Of a DNA stretch of 31,443 nucleotides, positions 1-8,949 are shown piece by piece (the first letter of the stretch is position 1; every line of letters begins with the position of its first letter). Both the position numbers and the translations under genes were made by a program. The notes under the pieces are model-generated. The model made no database searches. It was given only the letters and a program-made list of their open reading frames with translations, and was not told where the DNA came from. The stretch spans positions 1 through 31,443 of the forward strand of contig JABDJY010000448.1 of assembly GCA_013003285.1 (NCBI GenBank), in the 5' to 3' direction. The DNA comes from Alphaproteobacteria bacterium (GTDB lineage: Bacteria; Pseudomonadota; Alphaproteobacteria; UBA6615).

Positions 1-1363
1 GGTCATGTCCATCATAGTGTGATGGATACCGCCGACTCCATAACCCGAGGTTCGACGCCCCGCGAACGGCATCCAATCGACACGGAATGCGGAGTGTTCG
101 TTGACCATGACGGCGCCGGCGTCGAGCCGGCTGGAAAGATTTAGGGCGCGATCGAGATCAGCGGTGTAGACCGCCGCCTGAAAGGCCAGGGGTAATCCGT
201 TTGCCCGAGACACTGCGTCGGACAAGTCGTCGAAACCGTAGATCAAGCATACCGGTCTGAACACTTCCAAGGTCGAAATATTCGCGGTGGCTGGCGGCTC
301 GAGCAGGATCGTGGGCTCATATAATCGCTCGGTGAGTTGCCGGCCGCCGGCAAGGACTTTTGCGCCGCCGGAAACAGCCTCATCTACCCAACTGGAAACG
401 CGATCGACCTCGCGGGGCAGGATCAGTGGCCCAACGTCGGTATCCGCCGCCTGCGGATCGCCTGTCACTAATCGCGCAACCTCATCGGTGAAGGCGTTGC
501 AGAACGATTCCTTAATTCGATTGTCGACGAAGATCCGCTGCACCGAAACACAGACCTGGCCGGCATGGTAGTAGCTGCCCTTGACGAGCGAGGGGATCAT
601 CTTCTCCAAATCGGCATCGTCGCAAACGATAACCGGTGCCGCGCCGCCATGTTCGAGAGCGCAACGGGTCCCCGGTGCGAGTTTGGAACGCAGATACCAA
701 CCAACCCGCGACGAGCCGATGAAGCTGAAAAAACGCCACCCGCGGGTCGGTGACCAAACGCTCCGCGGTAGGGATGTCGCACACGCAAATCTGGCACCAG
801 GCTTCGGGTAGTCCGGCCGCATGTACCAGTTCGACGAATTTCAGACAGGATAGGGGTGTCGTGTCCGCGGGTTTGATAATGACCGGGCAGCCGGTGGCGA
901 TGGCCGGTGCGACCTGGTGCACGATCAGATTAAGCGGATGATTGAAGGCGCTGACGGCGACGACCGGACCGATCGGTTCTTTGCGGGTGAACGCCAGACG
1001 CGCGGCACCGGCTTTGGTCAGATCCATGGGGATTTCCTGACCGTGCAAGCCGGCAATGCCCTCGGCCGCGAGTTCGACACCGTTCACGGCGCGCTCGGCC
1101 TCAATGCGGGCATCGGTCAACGGCTTACCGCCTTCGCGCGCGATTAGGATGGCGAATTTCTCAGTCCGCTCACGCATAAGTGAGGCGAGCCGCTGGAGTA
1201 TTTCGATGCGTTGATAGGCCGCCAGCCAACTGTCGCGATCTTTGAATGTTGCGCTGGCGCGCGCCAGCATAGCATCGGCCTCGGACCAGGTTGCGTAAGG
1301 CAACTCTTCGATGACAGCGCCATCATAGGGTTGTTCGACGACAAGCCGGGTCGCTTCGGTCAT
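1..1363 (-). pseudogene. Aldehyde dehydrogenase family protein, frameshifted and cut by the left window edge
   Basis: This is an NAD(P)-dependent aldehyde dehydrogenase, oxidising an unidentified aldehyde to the acid. The start at 1363 follows a GGGAG ribosome binding site, 19 bases after the stop of the ThDP-enzyme gene, so they are likely co-transcribed. The first ~210 residues read in one frame (AFNHPLN and VIIKPA motifs) up to VAFF. A run of six A at 728-733 then shifts the frame, and the open frame ends at 512 as unrelated sequence. Removing one A restores SFIGSS, the general-base Glu in LEHGG (codon 652-654), the nucleophile Cys in GQVCVS (codon 550-552) and a normal C-terminus running to base 1. 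Both catalytic residues therefore lie after the shift, so the uncorrected product would be inactive. A homopolymer sequencing error is as likely as real decay. About 453 residues are visible; only a short tail should be missing. Confidence 0.85.
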
Positions 1364-1382
1364 GGGGGTGCTCCCGTCGCTG

Positions 1383-3077
1383 TTATATGAGGCAGACGCG
1401 CTCTGCGAGTTCGTCGATCAGGACGCGCTGATTCTCGCTGTAGTCGATCGGCGCCTCGACAAGATGGACACCGCCTGCCTGGAAACAGCTTTCGAGAAGG
1501 GGGACGAAATCTTCGGTTGCTTCGACCCGGTGGCCGATGGCGCCGTAGCTATTGGCGTATTGGACGAAGTCCGGGTTGCCATATTCCAGCCCCCAGTCGG
1601 GAAGACCTGCATCGGCCTGCTTCCAGCGGATCATGCCGTAGGAATCGTCGCGCAGGATCAGCACAACCAGGTTGAGGCCGAGGCGCACGGCGGTTTCCAT
1701 TTCCTGGCTATTCATCATGAAACCGCCGTCGCCGCAGATGGCCATCACGCGTCGGTCTGGATAAAGCATGGACGTCATCATCGCCGAGGGCAGGCCGGCG
1801 CCCATGGTGGCCAGCGCATTGTCGAGCAGCACCGTGTTCGATTGCTGGGTCAGATAGTTGCGGGCAAACCATATTTTGTAGGTGCCGTTATCGAGCGCGA
1901 TGATGCCGTCGGGCGGCATGACAGCGCGCACATCGGCGACGATGCGTTGGGGAAGCAGAGGGAATGACGGATCGTCTGTCCGTTCTGAGATCTGCGCCAG
2001 CACTTCGTCGCGGACGGTCATGAAATAATCGAAATCATGTCCGGGCTCCGGTTCCAGCCGATCAGCGAGACGGTGGAAGCTCGACGCGATATCGCCGACC
2101 AGTTCGAGCTGCGGGAAATAAACTTCATCGACCTCGGCGGGGGAAAAGTTCACATGCACGACCTGTTTGCCACCATGCTCCATGAAGAAAGGTGGTTTTT
2201 CGACAACATCATGGCCGGCATTTATGACCAAGTCGGCGCGATCGATCGCGCAGTGCAAATAGTCGCCTGCCGATAGTGCGGCTGTTCCGATATAAAGCTC
2301 ATGGAACTGGCCAATGACGCCTTTCCCCATCTGGGTATTGAAGTAAGGAATTCGCGTTTTACCGACGAAAGCTTCGAGGGCCTCGATGATACGCTTGCGG
2401 TTGGCGCCGGCGCCGACGAGTAGAAGTGGATGCTTCGCCGCGCGGATCATCGCAACAGCCTGGTCAATCGCGTCGTCGTCACAGATCGGCCGTCTTGGTG
2501 AAGTCGGCGGAAATAGGGGTTGATCGTCGACCAATTCCGCGGCGATGTCTTCGGGCAACTCGATATGGACAGCGCCGGGCCGTTCCTCTTCGGCGAGGCG
2601 GAACGCTTCGCGGACCACGCTGGGGATGGTGTTGCCGTTGACGATCTGTTTGGCAAATTTGGTGATCGGCCGCATCATCGACACCACATCGATGATCTGA
2701 AACTGGCCCTGCTTGCTGGCCTTGATGGGCTTTTGGCCGGTGATCATCATCATGGGCATGGCGCCAAGTTGGGCATAGGCCGCCGCGGTCACGAAGTTTG
2801 TTGCGCCGGGGCCGAGCGTTGCCAGGCAGACACCGGCCTTGCCGGTCAGCCGACCATAGGTGGCGGCCATGAAGCCAGCGCCCTGTTCGTGACGGGTCAA
2901 GATCAGTTTGATTTTCGATGTACGCAGAGAATCGAGGAAGTCCAAATTCTCTTCACCGGGTACGCCAAAGATATACTCAACGCCTTCCTTTTCCAGCGCC
3001 TTGACGAAGAGGTCTGACGCCCGCATCCGAGCCCCGGTGGCGACTGTTGTTGTATTATTGGCGTCGAGATTGCTCAT
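1383..3077 (-). CDS. Acetolactate synthase-like thiamine diphosphate enzyme (large-subunit type)
   Basis: A 564-residue cytoplasmic ThDP enzyme of the acetolactate synthase/pyruvate oxidase superfamily. The N-terminal Pyr domain holds FGVPGEEN and the cofactor-activating Glu in RHEQGA (about residue 64). A central domain follows, then the PP domain with the GDGGF diphosphate motif at about 449. The metal-binding stretch downstream reads RDDSYGM, with Asp where many relatives have Asn. I chose the second of two adjacent ATGs (3077) because AAGGA lies 7 bases upstream; an in-frame ATG at 3119 would overlap the preceding gene. No small regulatory subunit is adjacent, and the neighbours are an aldehyde dehydrogenase and a glutamate-synthase-like protein. 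A catabolic carboligase or decarboxylase is therefore as plausible as valine/isoleucine synthesis. The exact substrate is unknown. Confidence 0.88.
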   Translation of the reverse strand: MSNLDANNTTTVATGARMRASDLFVKALEKEGVEYIFGVPGEENLDFLDSLRTSKIKLILTRHEQGAGFMAATYGRLTGKAGVCLATLGPGATNFVTAAAYAQLGAMPMMMITGQKPIKASKQGQFQIIDVVSMMRPITKFAKQIVNGNTIPSVVREAFRLAEEERPGAVHIELPEDIAAELVDDQPLFPPTSPRRPICDDDAIDQAVAMIRAAKHPLLLVGAGANRKRIIEALEAFVGKTRIPYFNTQMGKGVIGQFHELYIGTAALSAGDYLHCAIDRADLVINAGHDVVEKPPFFMEHGGKQVVHVNFSPAEVDEVYFPQLELVGDIASSFHRLADRLEPEPGHDFDYFMTVRDEVLAQISERTDDPSFPLLPQRIVADVRAVMPPDGIIALDNGTYKIWFARNYLTQQSNTVLLDNALATMGAGLPSAMMTSMLYPDRRVMAICGDGGFMMNSQEMETAVRLGLNLVVLILRDDSYGMIRWKQADAGLPDWGLEYGNPDFVQYANSYGAIGHRVEATEDFVPLLESCFQAGGVHLVEAPIDYSENQRVLIDELAERVCLI

Positions 3078-3108
3078 CATATGTTCCTTGGAGAGAGTGT
3101 AGGTCTGC

Positions 3109-4632
3109 CTAAGCGGCATCTCGTGGTGCGAATTCTGGACGCACTTCGGGCACCGGGTAACGCTCGTCGAGCGGAATTGACTTGCCGTCGCCGACGGCGA
3201 CCCGGCAATGGAAGCGCTTCAGCGCGCGCGGCTCCGCGACACCGCAGGAATGGGAAATAATGTTGGTGCCGTAGCTGAGTTTCTCGACGAAGTTTTTCAC
3301 TCGAACCGATTTTTCCTCGGGGTCGAGGCCGCGCTGTAGCCGGCGGTCGTGGGTGGTGACGCCAGTGGGGCAGGTGTTCTTGTTGCATTTAAGGGCCTGA
3401 ATGCAGCCCAGCGCGAACATGAAGCCGCGCGCGGAGACAACGAAATCGGCGCCCACGCAATAAGCCCAGGCGACCTCGGCTGGAGTAATCAGTTTGCCCG
3501 AAGCGATTATCCTGGTGCGCTCACGCAAACCGTACTTGGTCAGAGTATCGACCACGACGGGCAGCGACTCCTTGATCGGCAATCCGACATTGTCCATCAA
3601 CGGCATGGGGGCGGCGCCGGTTCCGCCGTCACCGGAATCGACGGTGATGAAATCTGGCGCACTCTCAAGGCCACGTGCGTGGATTTCCGCGCACATGCTT
3701 TCGAGCCAGCCATAGGCGCCAACGACGGTTTTAAAGCCGACCGGCTTGCCTGTGACGGTTCGGATACGCGCGACCATATCCAGCAGGTCATCCACTGAAT
3801 CGATATCGAGATGGCGGTTGGGTGAGATGGAATCGCTGAAGGCGGGAATGCCCCGAATACCGGCGATCTCTTCGGTGACTTTGACCGCCGGTAATATGCC
3901 GCCCTTACCGGGCTTGGCGCCTTGGCTGAGTTTGATCTCGAACATCTTAACTTGGTCGTGCGCCGCCACGTCGCGCAGCTTCTCGTCGCTAAGGTTGCCG
4001 GCCTTGTCGCGCACGCCATATTTCGCCGTACCGATTTGAAACACGATGTCGCAGTCACCACACAGATGGTAGGGCGACAGCCCGCCTTCGCCGGTATTGA
4101 GCCAGCAGCCGGCCATGGCCGCGCCTTTCGACAGTGCCTCGACGGCAGGCTGGGAAATGGCGCCGAAGCTCATGCCCGATATATTGACCAGTGATTGCGC
4201 CACATAAGGGTGCTCGGCGAAGGGGCCGATGGTGAGCGCCGGTGCTTTCTCCACATCCTCGGCGAGTTTTGGGAACGGGCAATTGACGAAGATGACCGTA
4301 CCCGCCGGCGTCAGGGCCTTGGTCGATCCAAAAGCGATGGTGTTGTCGGCACCGCGCGCCGATTTATAAACCCAATCGCGTTCGGCTCGGTTGAACGGCA
4401 TTTCCTCGCGATCCATGGCGAAGAAATACTGGCGAAAATACTCGCCCAGAGACGAGAATATGTGGCGGAACCGGCCGATCACCGGGTAGTTGCGCCGCAC
4501 AGCGTCGGCCGTTTGTGAGACATCGATGATGAACATAACAATCGCGGCCAGCACAATCACCCCGATGATGAACACGAACAGCGATGCCAGAACGTTGATG
4601 CTGGTCATGGAAAAACTTCCGAATAAAGACAT
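3109..4632 (-). CDS. Membrane-anchored FMN-binding glutamate synthase family protein
   Basis: A 507-residue protein matching the FMN/Fe-S domain of glutamate synthase (GltB central domain, archaeal-type GltS). Residues about 10-36 form a transmembrane anchor; the rest should be cytoplasmic. The (beta/alpha)8 FMN domain covers about 130-430, with SGMSFGA, the GEGG loop, the lysine-rich KPGKGG segment and DSGDGGTG. The 3Fe-4S cysteines are visible as C-x5-C-x4-C (about C410, C416, C421) ahead of PTGV. There is no N-terminal glutaminase domain, so it cannot release ammonia from glutamine itself. The start at 4632 follows GGGAGG. The gene is 31 bases upstream of the ThDP-enzyme gene on the same strand, suggesting one operon. 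The true reaction of these stand-alone membrane-bound versions is not established. Confidence 0.9.
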   Translation of the reverse strand: MSLFGSFSMTSINVLASLFVFIIGVIVLAAIVMFIIDVSQTADAVRRNYPVIGRFRHIFSSLGEYFRQYFFAMDREEMPFNRAERDWVYKSARGADNTIAFGSTKALTPAGTVIFVNCPFPKLAEDVEKAPALTIGPFAEHPYVAQSLVNISGMSFGAISQPAVEALSKGAAMAGCWLNTGEGGLSPYHLCGDCDIVFQIGTAKYGVRDKAGNLSDEKLRDVAAHDQVKMFEIKLSQGAKPGKGGILPAVKVTEEIAGIRGIPAFSDSISPNRHLDIDSVDDLLDMVARIRTVTGKPVGFKTVVGAYGWLESMCAEIHARGLESAPDFITVDSGDGGTGAAPMPLMDNVGLPIKESLPVVVDTLTKYGLRERTRIIASGKLITPAEVAWAYCVGADFVVSARGFMFALGCIQALKCNKNTCPTGVTTHDRRLQRGLDPEEKSVRVKNFVEKLSYGTNIISHSCGVAEPRALKRFHCRVAVGDGKSIPLDERYPVPEVRPEFAPRDAA

Positions 4633-4713
4633 TCCCCGCCCTCCCGCTAGGAATCCGAAGGCTGCATTTGTTGTAAGCCGTCGATAGTAGACATGAGACC
4701 TGAAGTTACATGT

Positions 4714-5250
4714 TCAAGTCACACTGGTTGTGTGGTCGGGCAAGATGTTCACCAGAGCGGTCGACAGGCTGGCCGGCGAAATCAAAACGCCGAATTCCTT
4801 GCACCAGATAACGACGCTTTTATACGCGGCGACATCGATACCTACCGGCACCGTATACACCTGACTGCCGCGAAAATTCCGCAGGCGACCGAGATCGACT
4901 TTGTCAGCGTCGAGGAAATTGCTGCGCGTACGAACTTCCGGATGGTCGACCAAGTAGACATGAAAGCGCGGTCCCGGACGCACCAGGAAGTCTTCGTGTA
5001 GGAACACCACGGTGCCGCCGCTGGGGTCCTGGAATATTGTCACCTGGCCTTCACCGTAATGGACCGGGTCCATTTTGTTGGCGTGAATGAATGTGCCGCC
5101 AGCGAGCTTGGTGCGTTGGGTATCGGGTGCAAGGGTTTCCGATGCCATGTCGTTTAAAAACCAGAACGGATAGATGAAAACACCGGCGCCGAAACCGCCG
5201 GCGCCGCCGACGACCAGTCCGACAATGGTTGCGATTATAAGTCGTTTCAT
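4714..5250 (-). CDS. DM13 domain membrane-anchored protein
   Basis: A 178-residue protein. Residues 1-30 form an uncleaved N-terminal membrane segment rich in Gly/Val, and the remainder should face the periplasm. Residues about 50-165 match the DM13 domain: GTFIHAN, FLHEDF, the phrase HVYLVDHP, a YTVP strand and a VVIWCKEF strand with a single Cys. DM13 domains are proposed to have a redox or electron-transfer role with a conserved Cys; this is family knowledge, not shown here. I chose the ATG at 5250 (MKRLII) because a GGGG-containing ribosome binding site precedes it and the signal begins there; an in-frame ATG at 5283 would add 11 residues. It lies 81 bases upstream of the glutamate-synthase-like gene on the same strand and may lead that operon. 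Confidence 0.82.
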   Translation of the reverse strand: MKRLIIATIVGLVVGGAGGFGAGVFIYPFWFLNDMASETLAPDTQRTKLAGGTFIHANKMDPVHYGEGQVTIFQDPSGGTVVFLHEDFLVRPGPRFHVYLVDHPEVRTRSNFLDADKVDLGRLRNFRGSQVYTVPVGIDVAAYKSVVIWCKEFGVLISPASLSTALVNILPDHTTSVT

Positions 5251-5531
5251 TTCATTGCCCCGCTGTTTGAGATAAGTACGCACGAAATCTATCGCGCACT
5301 CAGAAAGGTAGCGGCGCAGGGGCGCTTCTCGCCAATATCCATTGACGATAAATTCGATAGCCCATCGCTATGGCGGAGCCAACCAAACGGGATTCCACAT
5401 GCAGAACGGCCGGGAGATACACCGGCCGCCGCGGAAACATTATTATGACCAGTGCGCTCAATACCTGATTGGTTCAAACTTTGTGTGTATGCTGACGTGA
5501 AATCGATAGTTGAGACAGAAGGAGTTGCTTA
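5251..5531. promoter_or_regulatory. Divergent intergenic region
   Basis: This 281-base gap separates the minus-strand DM13 gene from the plus-strand exported-protein gene, so it must hold promoters for both. A weak plus-strand candidate is CTGATT (5465-5470) and TATGCT (5488-5493) with 17-base spacing. AGGAG lies just before the ATG at 5532. A 62-codon minus-strand reading frame here has no recognisable protein character. Confidence 0.4.
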
Positions 5532-6143
5532 ATGGCGCGTCGTTTATTTCAGTTGGCCGCCGCCGCCGTGTTGATATTTTCCGGCACATCACAAGCGGTG
5601 GCTCAGCAGCAGCCCTTCTATGATTTCCGCGCCTGTGACGGCGAGATATCGAGCCTGGCTTTGGGCGAGATTCCGCAAACCGACGCTTATGCCGTCGATA
5701 TTTTTGACCCCACCGAAACGTCTCTGCGATTTCGCGATATCTTTCTGGCCGAACTCAACGAATCCTCAAAGGCAACAAGCGAGGACGGCAATCTGGTCTT
5801 CAGTTTCCGCTCGGAATCGATCTTTCGGGGTATTACATCGCGCGGCGAGGTGAACCCGACCTATCGCGGCGACGAAAGTGGATCGCGGGCGTCTCCGCGA
5901 AGTGACGAGGACGAAACGCGCGAGCTAATTCGCAGCGACCGGTCTCGGCGTGACCGGCGGGGACAGGCGAGCCAGCAGGTGCTCGTCGAGGCCGAACTCC
6001 GTAACAACAAGACCCAGCGAGTTGTCTGGTTGGCCACAGTCCGCTGCAGTCCCCTGACAAATGACAATAATGTGCTGATGAAGTTTGTCTCCGAGGTGTT
6101 TATCGAGAACATCGGGATGGCGGTTAAACAAAAACCATTCTGA
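5532..6143 (+). CDS. Exported protein of unknown function
   Basis: A 203-residue protein I do not recognise. Residues 1-24 form a Sec signal peptide (RR, then hydrophobic core, then AVA before QQQ). The mature part has an N-terminal Cys (FRACDG), a segment with LRFRDIFLAEL and LVFSFRSE, and a very charged Arg/Asp/Ser-rich middle (about residues 110-150) that is probably disordered. It ends with a VVWLATVRC strand and an amphipathic helix. The two Cys could form a disulphide in the periplasm. The ribosome binding site is AGGAG. The gene is followed after 28 bases by another small exported protein, suggesting a two-gene transcript. Confidence 0.75.
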   Translation: MARRLFQLAAAAVLIFSGTSQAVAQQQPFYDFRACDGEISSLALGEIPQTDAYAVDIFDPTETSLRFRDIFLAELNESSKATSEDGNLVFSFRSESIFRGITSRGEVNPTYRGDESGSRASPRSDEDETRELIRSDRSRRDRRGQASQQVLVEAELRNNKTQRVVWLATVRCSPLTNDNNVLMKFVSEVFIENIGMAVKQKPF

Positions 6144-6171
6144 GATTACCCTGAACGCAAAGGGCTTGAGC

Positions 6172-6483
6172 ATGGTTGAAAAGCTGATAGCCGGATTTCT
6201 GGTCCTTATTTTCGCGGGTGCGACCTTTGCCAGTTCGGACGCTGTTGCTGGTACGGCACAGATCGCCCAAGGCCAGGCGGAGCAGGACAAACGGCCCGCG
6301 GTTGAACCCGACGCTGAGCGCGCCAAGGACGATGATCGTGAGGAACTCCTCGATGCCCAAACCAAAGCGCGCCGAGACTCGCAACTCAAAGCGGAAGACA
6401 GCGTACGCGAGGACAATGCAGCCGACGCTCAACGCCGTGCGATTGAGCGAAAAGCACGCATAAAGGCACTTATCGAGAGATAA
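6172..6483 (+). CDS. Small exported, highly charged protein
   Basis: A 103-residue protein. Residues 1-30 form a signal peptide (MVEKLIAGFLVLIF, probable cleavage near AVAG or AQIAQ). The mature part is almost entirely Asp/Glu/Lys/Arg/Ala/Gln, predicted as one long charged helix or a coiled coil, with no Cys. The ATG at 6172 is preferred because the signal peptide starts there and GGGC/GAG lies just upstream; an in-frame ATG at 6085 would overlap the previous gene by 59 bases and bury the signal. Function unknown; the context suggests an envelope role together with the preceding gene. Confidence 0.65.
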   Translation: MVEKLIAGFLVLIFAGATFASSDAVAGTAQIAQGQAEQDKRPAVEPDAERAKDDDREELLDAQTKARRDSQLKAEDSVREDNAADAQRRAIERKARIKALIER

Positions 6484-6584
6484 CACGCCCCTCGTTCCAG
6501 CGGATGAGAATTTGGTGATGAGCAATATTGCCTGTGGTTGCGAATCTTTGACGCCGTCTACACTTTCCGGCGATCGGGAGGCGC

Positions 6585-7589
6585 ATGACGATCGAACAAG
6601 TTACCGAACAACAGCCAGCGGAAATCGACGGTTTAATCTGCGCCTATTTGCTTGATGGCGAAGGCGGCGGAAAGGGGCTCGATTGGGCCGGCATTCGCGC
6701 CTGGACCGCCAGCGACGGGATTTTGTGGGTGCATCTCGACCGCTTGGTGGAACCCGCGCGGCAATGGTTGCTGGAAGAGAGTGGCATAGCCCCGGTAATT
6801 GGCAATTCATTGCTCGCGGAGGAAACCCGGCCGCGCGTTTTAGCCGACCATGATGCGCTGATGGTTTTCGTGCGCGGGGTGAATTTGAACCCCGGTGCGA
6901 ATCCCGAAGACATGGTGAGTGTGCGGGTCCATATCGGGGCAAACCGTATCATCACGCTGCGCCATGCCCGGCTCATGGCCATCAATGATTTGCGCGAGGC
7001 AATCGACGGCGGTGTGGGCCCGAAAACGCCGGGCGAATTTCTCGTCCGCATGGCCGACCGGCTGATCGATCGAATGGGACCGGTAATCACGGAAATCGAC
7101 GAAACGCTCGATGATTTGGAAGAACAGGTCCAACAAACCGCAACGTCGGAACTGCGTGGCCGGCTGCGGCAGACTAGGCAAAAATCAATCATGTTGCGGC
7201 GCTACCTGGCCCCCCAGCGCGATGCCATGTCGCGCTTGCAGGCCGAGCGCCTGGATTGGTTGAGCGACCTTGATTGCACAATGCTGCGCGAAATCGCCGA
7301 TCGCACGACCCGCTATGTGGAGGATTTGGAGGCGGCGCGTGAACGCGCGGCGGCGGTGCAGGAGGAATTCAACTACCAGATTTCCGAACGGATGAACCGG
7401 ACCATGTACGCCCTGACCGTGGTTGCCGCGATCCTGCTGCCGCCGAGCCTGATCGCCGGCTTGTTCGGCATCAATGTGGGGGGCATGCCGGGTGTCGACA
7501 ACGGTAGTGCATTTTTTATCGTTATCGGGGCAATCACCGTGTTGGCGGTGGTTGAATATATATGCCTGAGAAAGCTGCGATGGATATGA
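6585..7589 (+). CDS. zntB: CorA-family zinc/divalent cation transporter, ZntB-like
   Basis: A 334-residue inner-membrane protein of the CorA/ZntB family, which forms pentameric channels for divalent cations. Residues 1-240 are the cytoplasmic funnel, with the long helices around LDDLEEQVQQT and the MLRRYLAPQRDAMSRL signature. Two C-terminal transmembrane helices lie at about 272-292 and 303-325. The signature loop between them reads GIN (about residue 295) where CorA has GMN, which together with overall length points to ZntB. ZntB mediates zinc movement across the inner membrane; CorA proper prefers magnesium. The ribosome binding site GGGAGG is 5-6 bases from the ATG. The MscS gene follows after 28 bases, so they are probably co-transcribed. 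Confidence 0.88.
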   Translation: MTIEQVTEQQPAEIDGLICAYLLDGEGGGKGLDWAGIRAWTASDGILWVHLDRLVEPARQWLLEESGIAPVIGNSLLAEETRPRVLADHDALMVFVRGVNLNPGANPEDMVSVRVHIGANRIITLRHARLMAINDLREAIDGGVGPKTPGEFLVRMADRLIDRMGPVITEIDETLDDLEEQVQQTATSELRGRLRQTRQKSIMLRRYLAPQRDAMSRLQAERLDWLSDLDCTMLREIADRTTRYVEDLEAARERAAAVQEEFNYQISERMNRTMYALTVVAAILLPPSLIAGLFGINVGGMPGVDNGSAFFIVIGAITVLAVVEYICLRKLRWI

Positions 7590-7617
7590 CGACCAGATCG
7601 CTGAACGGGCTCGCGGT

Positions 7618-8949
7618 ATGAGCGGCTTGTTCGATATTGAGCTGTTCAAAGGCTACGCGCAGAGCGCGCTTGAGCGAATTTCGGCCGAGCTGCTGACAAC
7701 CACGGCATTGTACCAAGCCGGGGCGATTGTCGTCGCCTTGATAGTGGCGCTCCTGATCACCCCGCCATTCCGAAGATGGTTGCAGCGGCGTCTCGACGAG
7801 GCCGCCGAAGATTCGCGCCTGCATAATGTCTGCGCCACCTTCCTCACCTTGGTGACGCCGGTGTTGTGGGTGCTCTTACTGTGGCTGGCGGTGGAAGTTG
7901 CCGCGAATGCGCAATGGCCTAACAAGCTGATCTCGATCGTGGTGAGCCTGGTCAATGCCTGGATCATCATCCGGCTGGTTTCGCGGTTCGTGAGCGATGC
8001 GGCCTGGGCGCGGTTCTTTGCCGTCACCATATGGGTGATCGCGGCGCTCAATATCGTCGAGCTGCTGCAGCCGGCGCTGAGTATGCTCGACGGCATCGCC
8101 TTGCAAATCGGCGATGTGCGGGTGACGGCGCTGTCGGTCGCCAAGGGCGTGTTCTATCTGGTGGTACTGCTGTGGTTGGCCAACCTGGTCTCCAGCATTC
8201 TCGAGCGTCGCATCCAGACCCTGCCGAGCCTGACCCCGTCGATCCAGGTGCTGTTTGCCAAGCTGCTCAAAATTGCCTTGATCGTAGTTGCCGGGGTCGT
8301 CGCGATTAATGCAGTCGGCATTGATTTAACAGCCTTCGCCGTTTTCGGCGGTGCGCTGGGCGTCGGTATCGGGTTTGGCTTGCAGAAAATCGTCGCCAAT
8401 TTTATCAGCGGCATCATTCTACTGTTGGATAAGTCGATCAAACCCGGCGATACTATCGGTGTGTCAGGCACCTATGGCTGGATTCAGTCGCTGGGCGCCC
8501 GCTACGTCTCGGTGGTGACCCGCGATGGCATCGAGCATCTGATTCCCAATGAAGAGTTGATCACGACGCGGGTGGAAAACTGGTCTTTCAGCAATCTACG
8601 CATTCGCCAGAAAATTCCCGTTGGCATTTCCTATTCCTCGGACGTGAGGGCGGCGATTGAAATGTGTGTGGAAGCGGCTGCTTCGAATCCGCGGGTGCTA
8701 AAGTCGCCCAATCCGATATGCCTGTTGAAAGGCTTCGGCGATAGCGCGGTCGATTTGGAAGTGCGCTTCTGGGTTGTCGATCCGCAGAACGGTCTGTCGA
8801 ACGTGAAGAGCGATATCCTGTTGGATATCTGGGATCGCTTCCACGAAAACGGCATCGAGATTCCGTTCCCGCAACGTGACTTGCATCTAAAGACAGTGGC
8901 GCCCGAGGTGCGCGCGGCCGGTATTCAGCCGGTCGCCGATCCGCATTAG
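7618..8949 (+). CDS. Mechanosensitive ion channel, MscS family
   Basis: A 443-residue membrane protein. Residues 1-215 carry an N-terminal extension with several hydrophobic segments (about 35-50, 75-95, 101-120, 130-150, 170-195), more than the minimal MscS. The pore-lining helix is at about 235-262, seen as the Gly/Ala-rich FGGALGVGIGFG followed by LQKIVANFISG. The beta domain follows (KPGDTIGV, IPNEELITTRVENW), then the alpha/beta cytoplasmic cage to about 425. It should release solutes on hypo-osmotic shock. Its stop codon overlaps the end of the convergent permease gene by 4 bases. Confidence 0.92.
   Translation: MSGLFDIELFKGYAQSALERISAELLTTTALYQAGAIVVALIVALLITPPFRRWLQRRLDEAAEDSRLHNVCATFLTLVTPVLWVLLLWLAVEVAANAQWPNKLISIVVSLVNAWIIIRLVSRFVSDAAWARFFAVTIWVIAALNIVELLQPALSMLDGIALQIGDVRVTALSVAKGVFYLVVLLWLANLVSSILERRIQTLPSLTPSIQVLFAKLLKIALIVVAGVVAINAVGIDLTAFAVFGGALGVGIGFGLQKIVANFISGIILLLDKSIKPGDTIGVSGTYGWIQSLGARYVSVVTRDGIEHLIPNEELITTRVENWSFSNLRIRQKIPVGISYSSDVRAAIEMCVEAAASNPRVLKSPNPICLLKGFGDSAVDLEVRFWVVDPQNGLSNVKSDILLDIWDRFHENGIEIPFPQRDLHLKTVAPEVRAAGIQPVADPH

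Noticed and set aside
1362..1967. 201-codon plus-strand open frame opposite the ThDP-enzyme gene
   Set aside because: It is antisense to a clearly conserved enzyme, has no domain, and its composition follows from the other strand.
5289..5477. 62-codon minus-strand frame in the divergent gap
   Set aside because: No ribosome binding site of note, no protein-like pattern, and it would occupy the promoter region of two genes.
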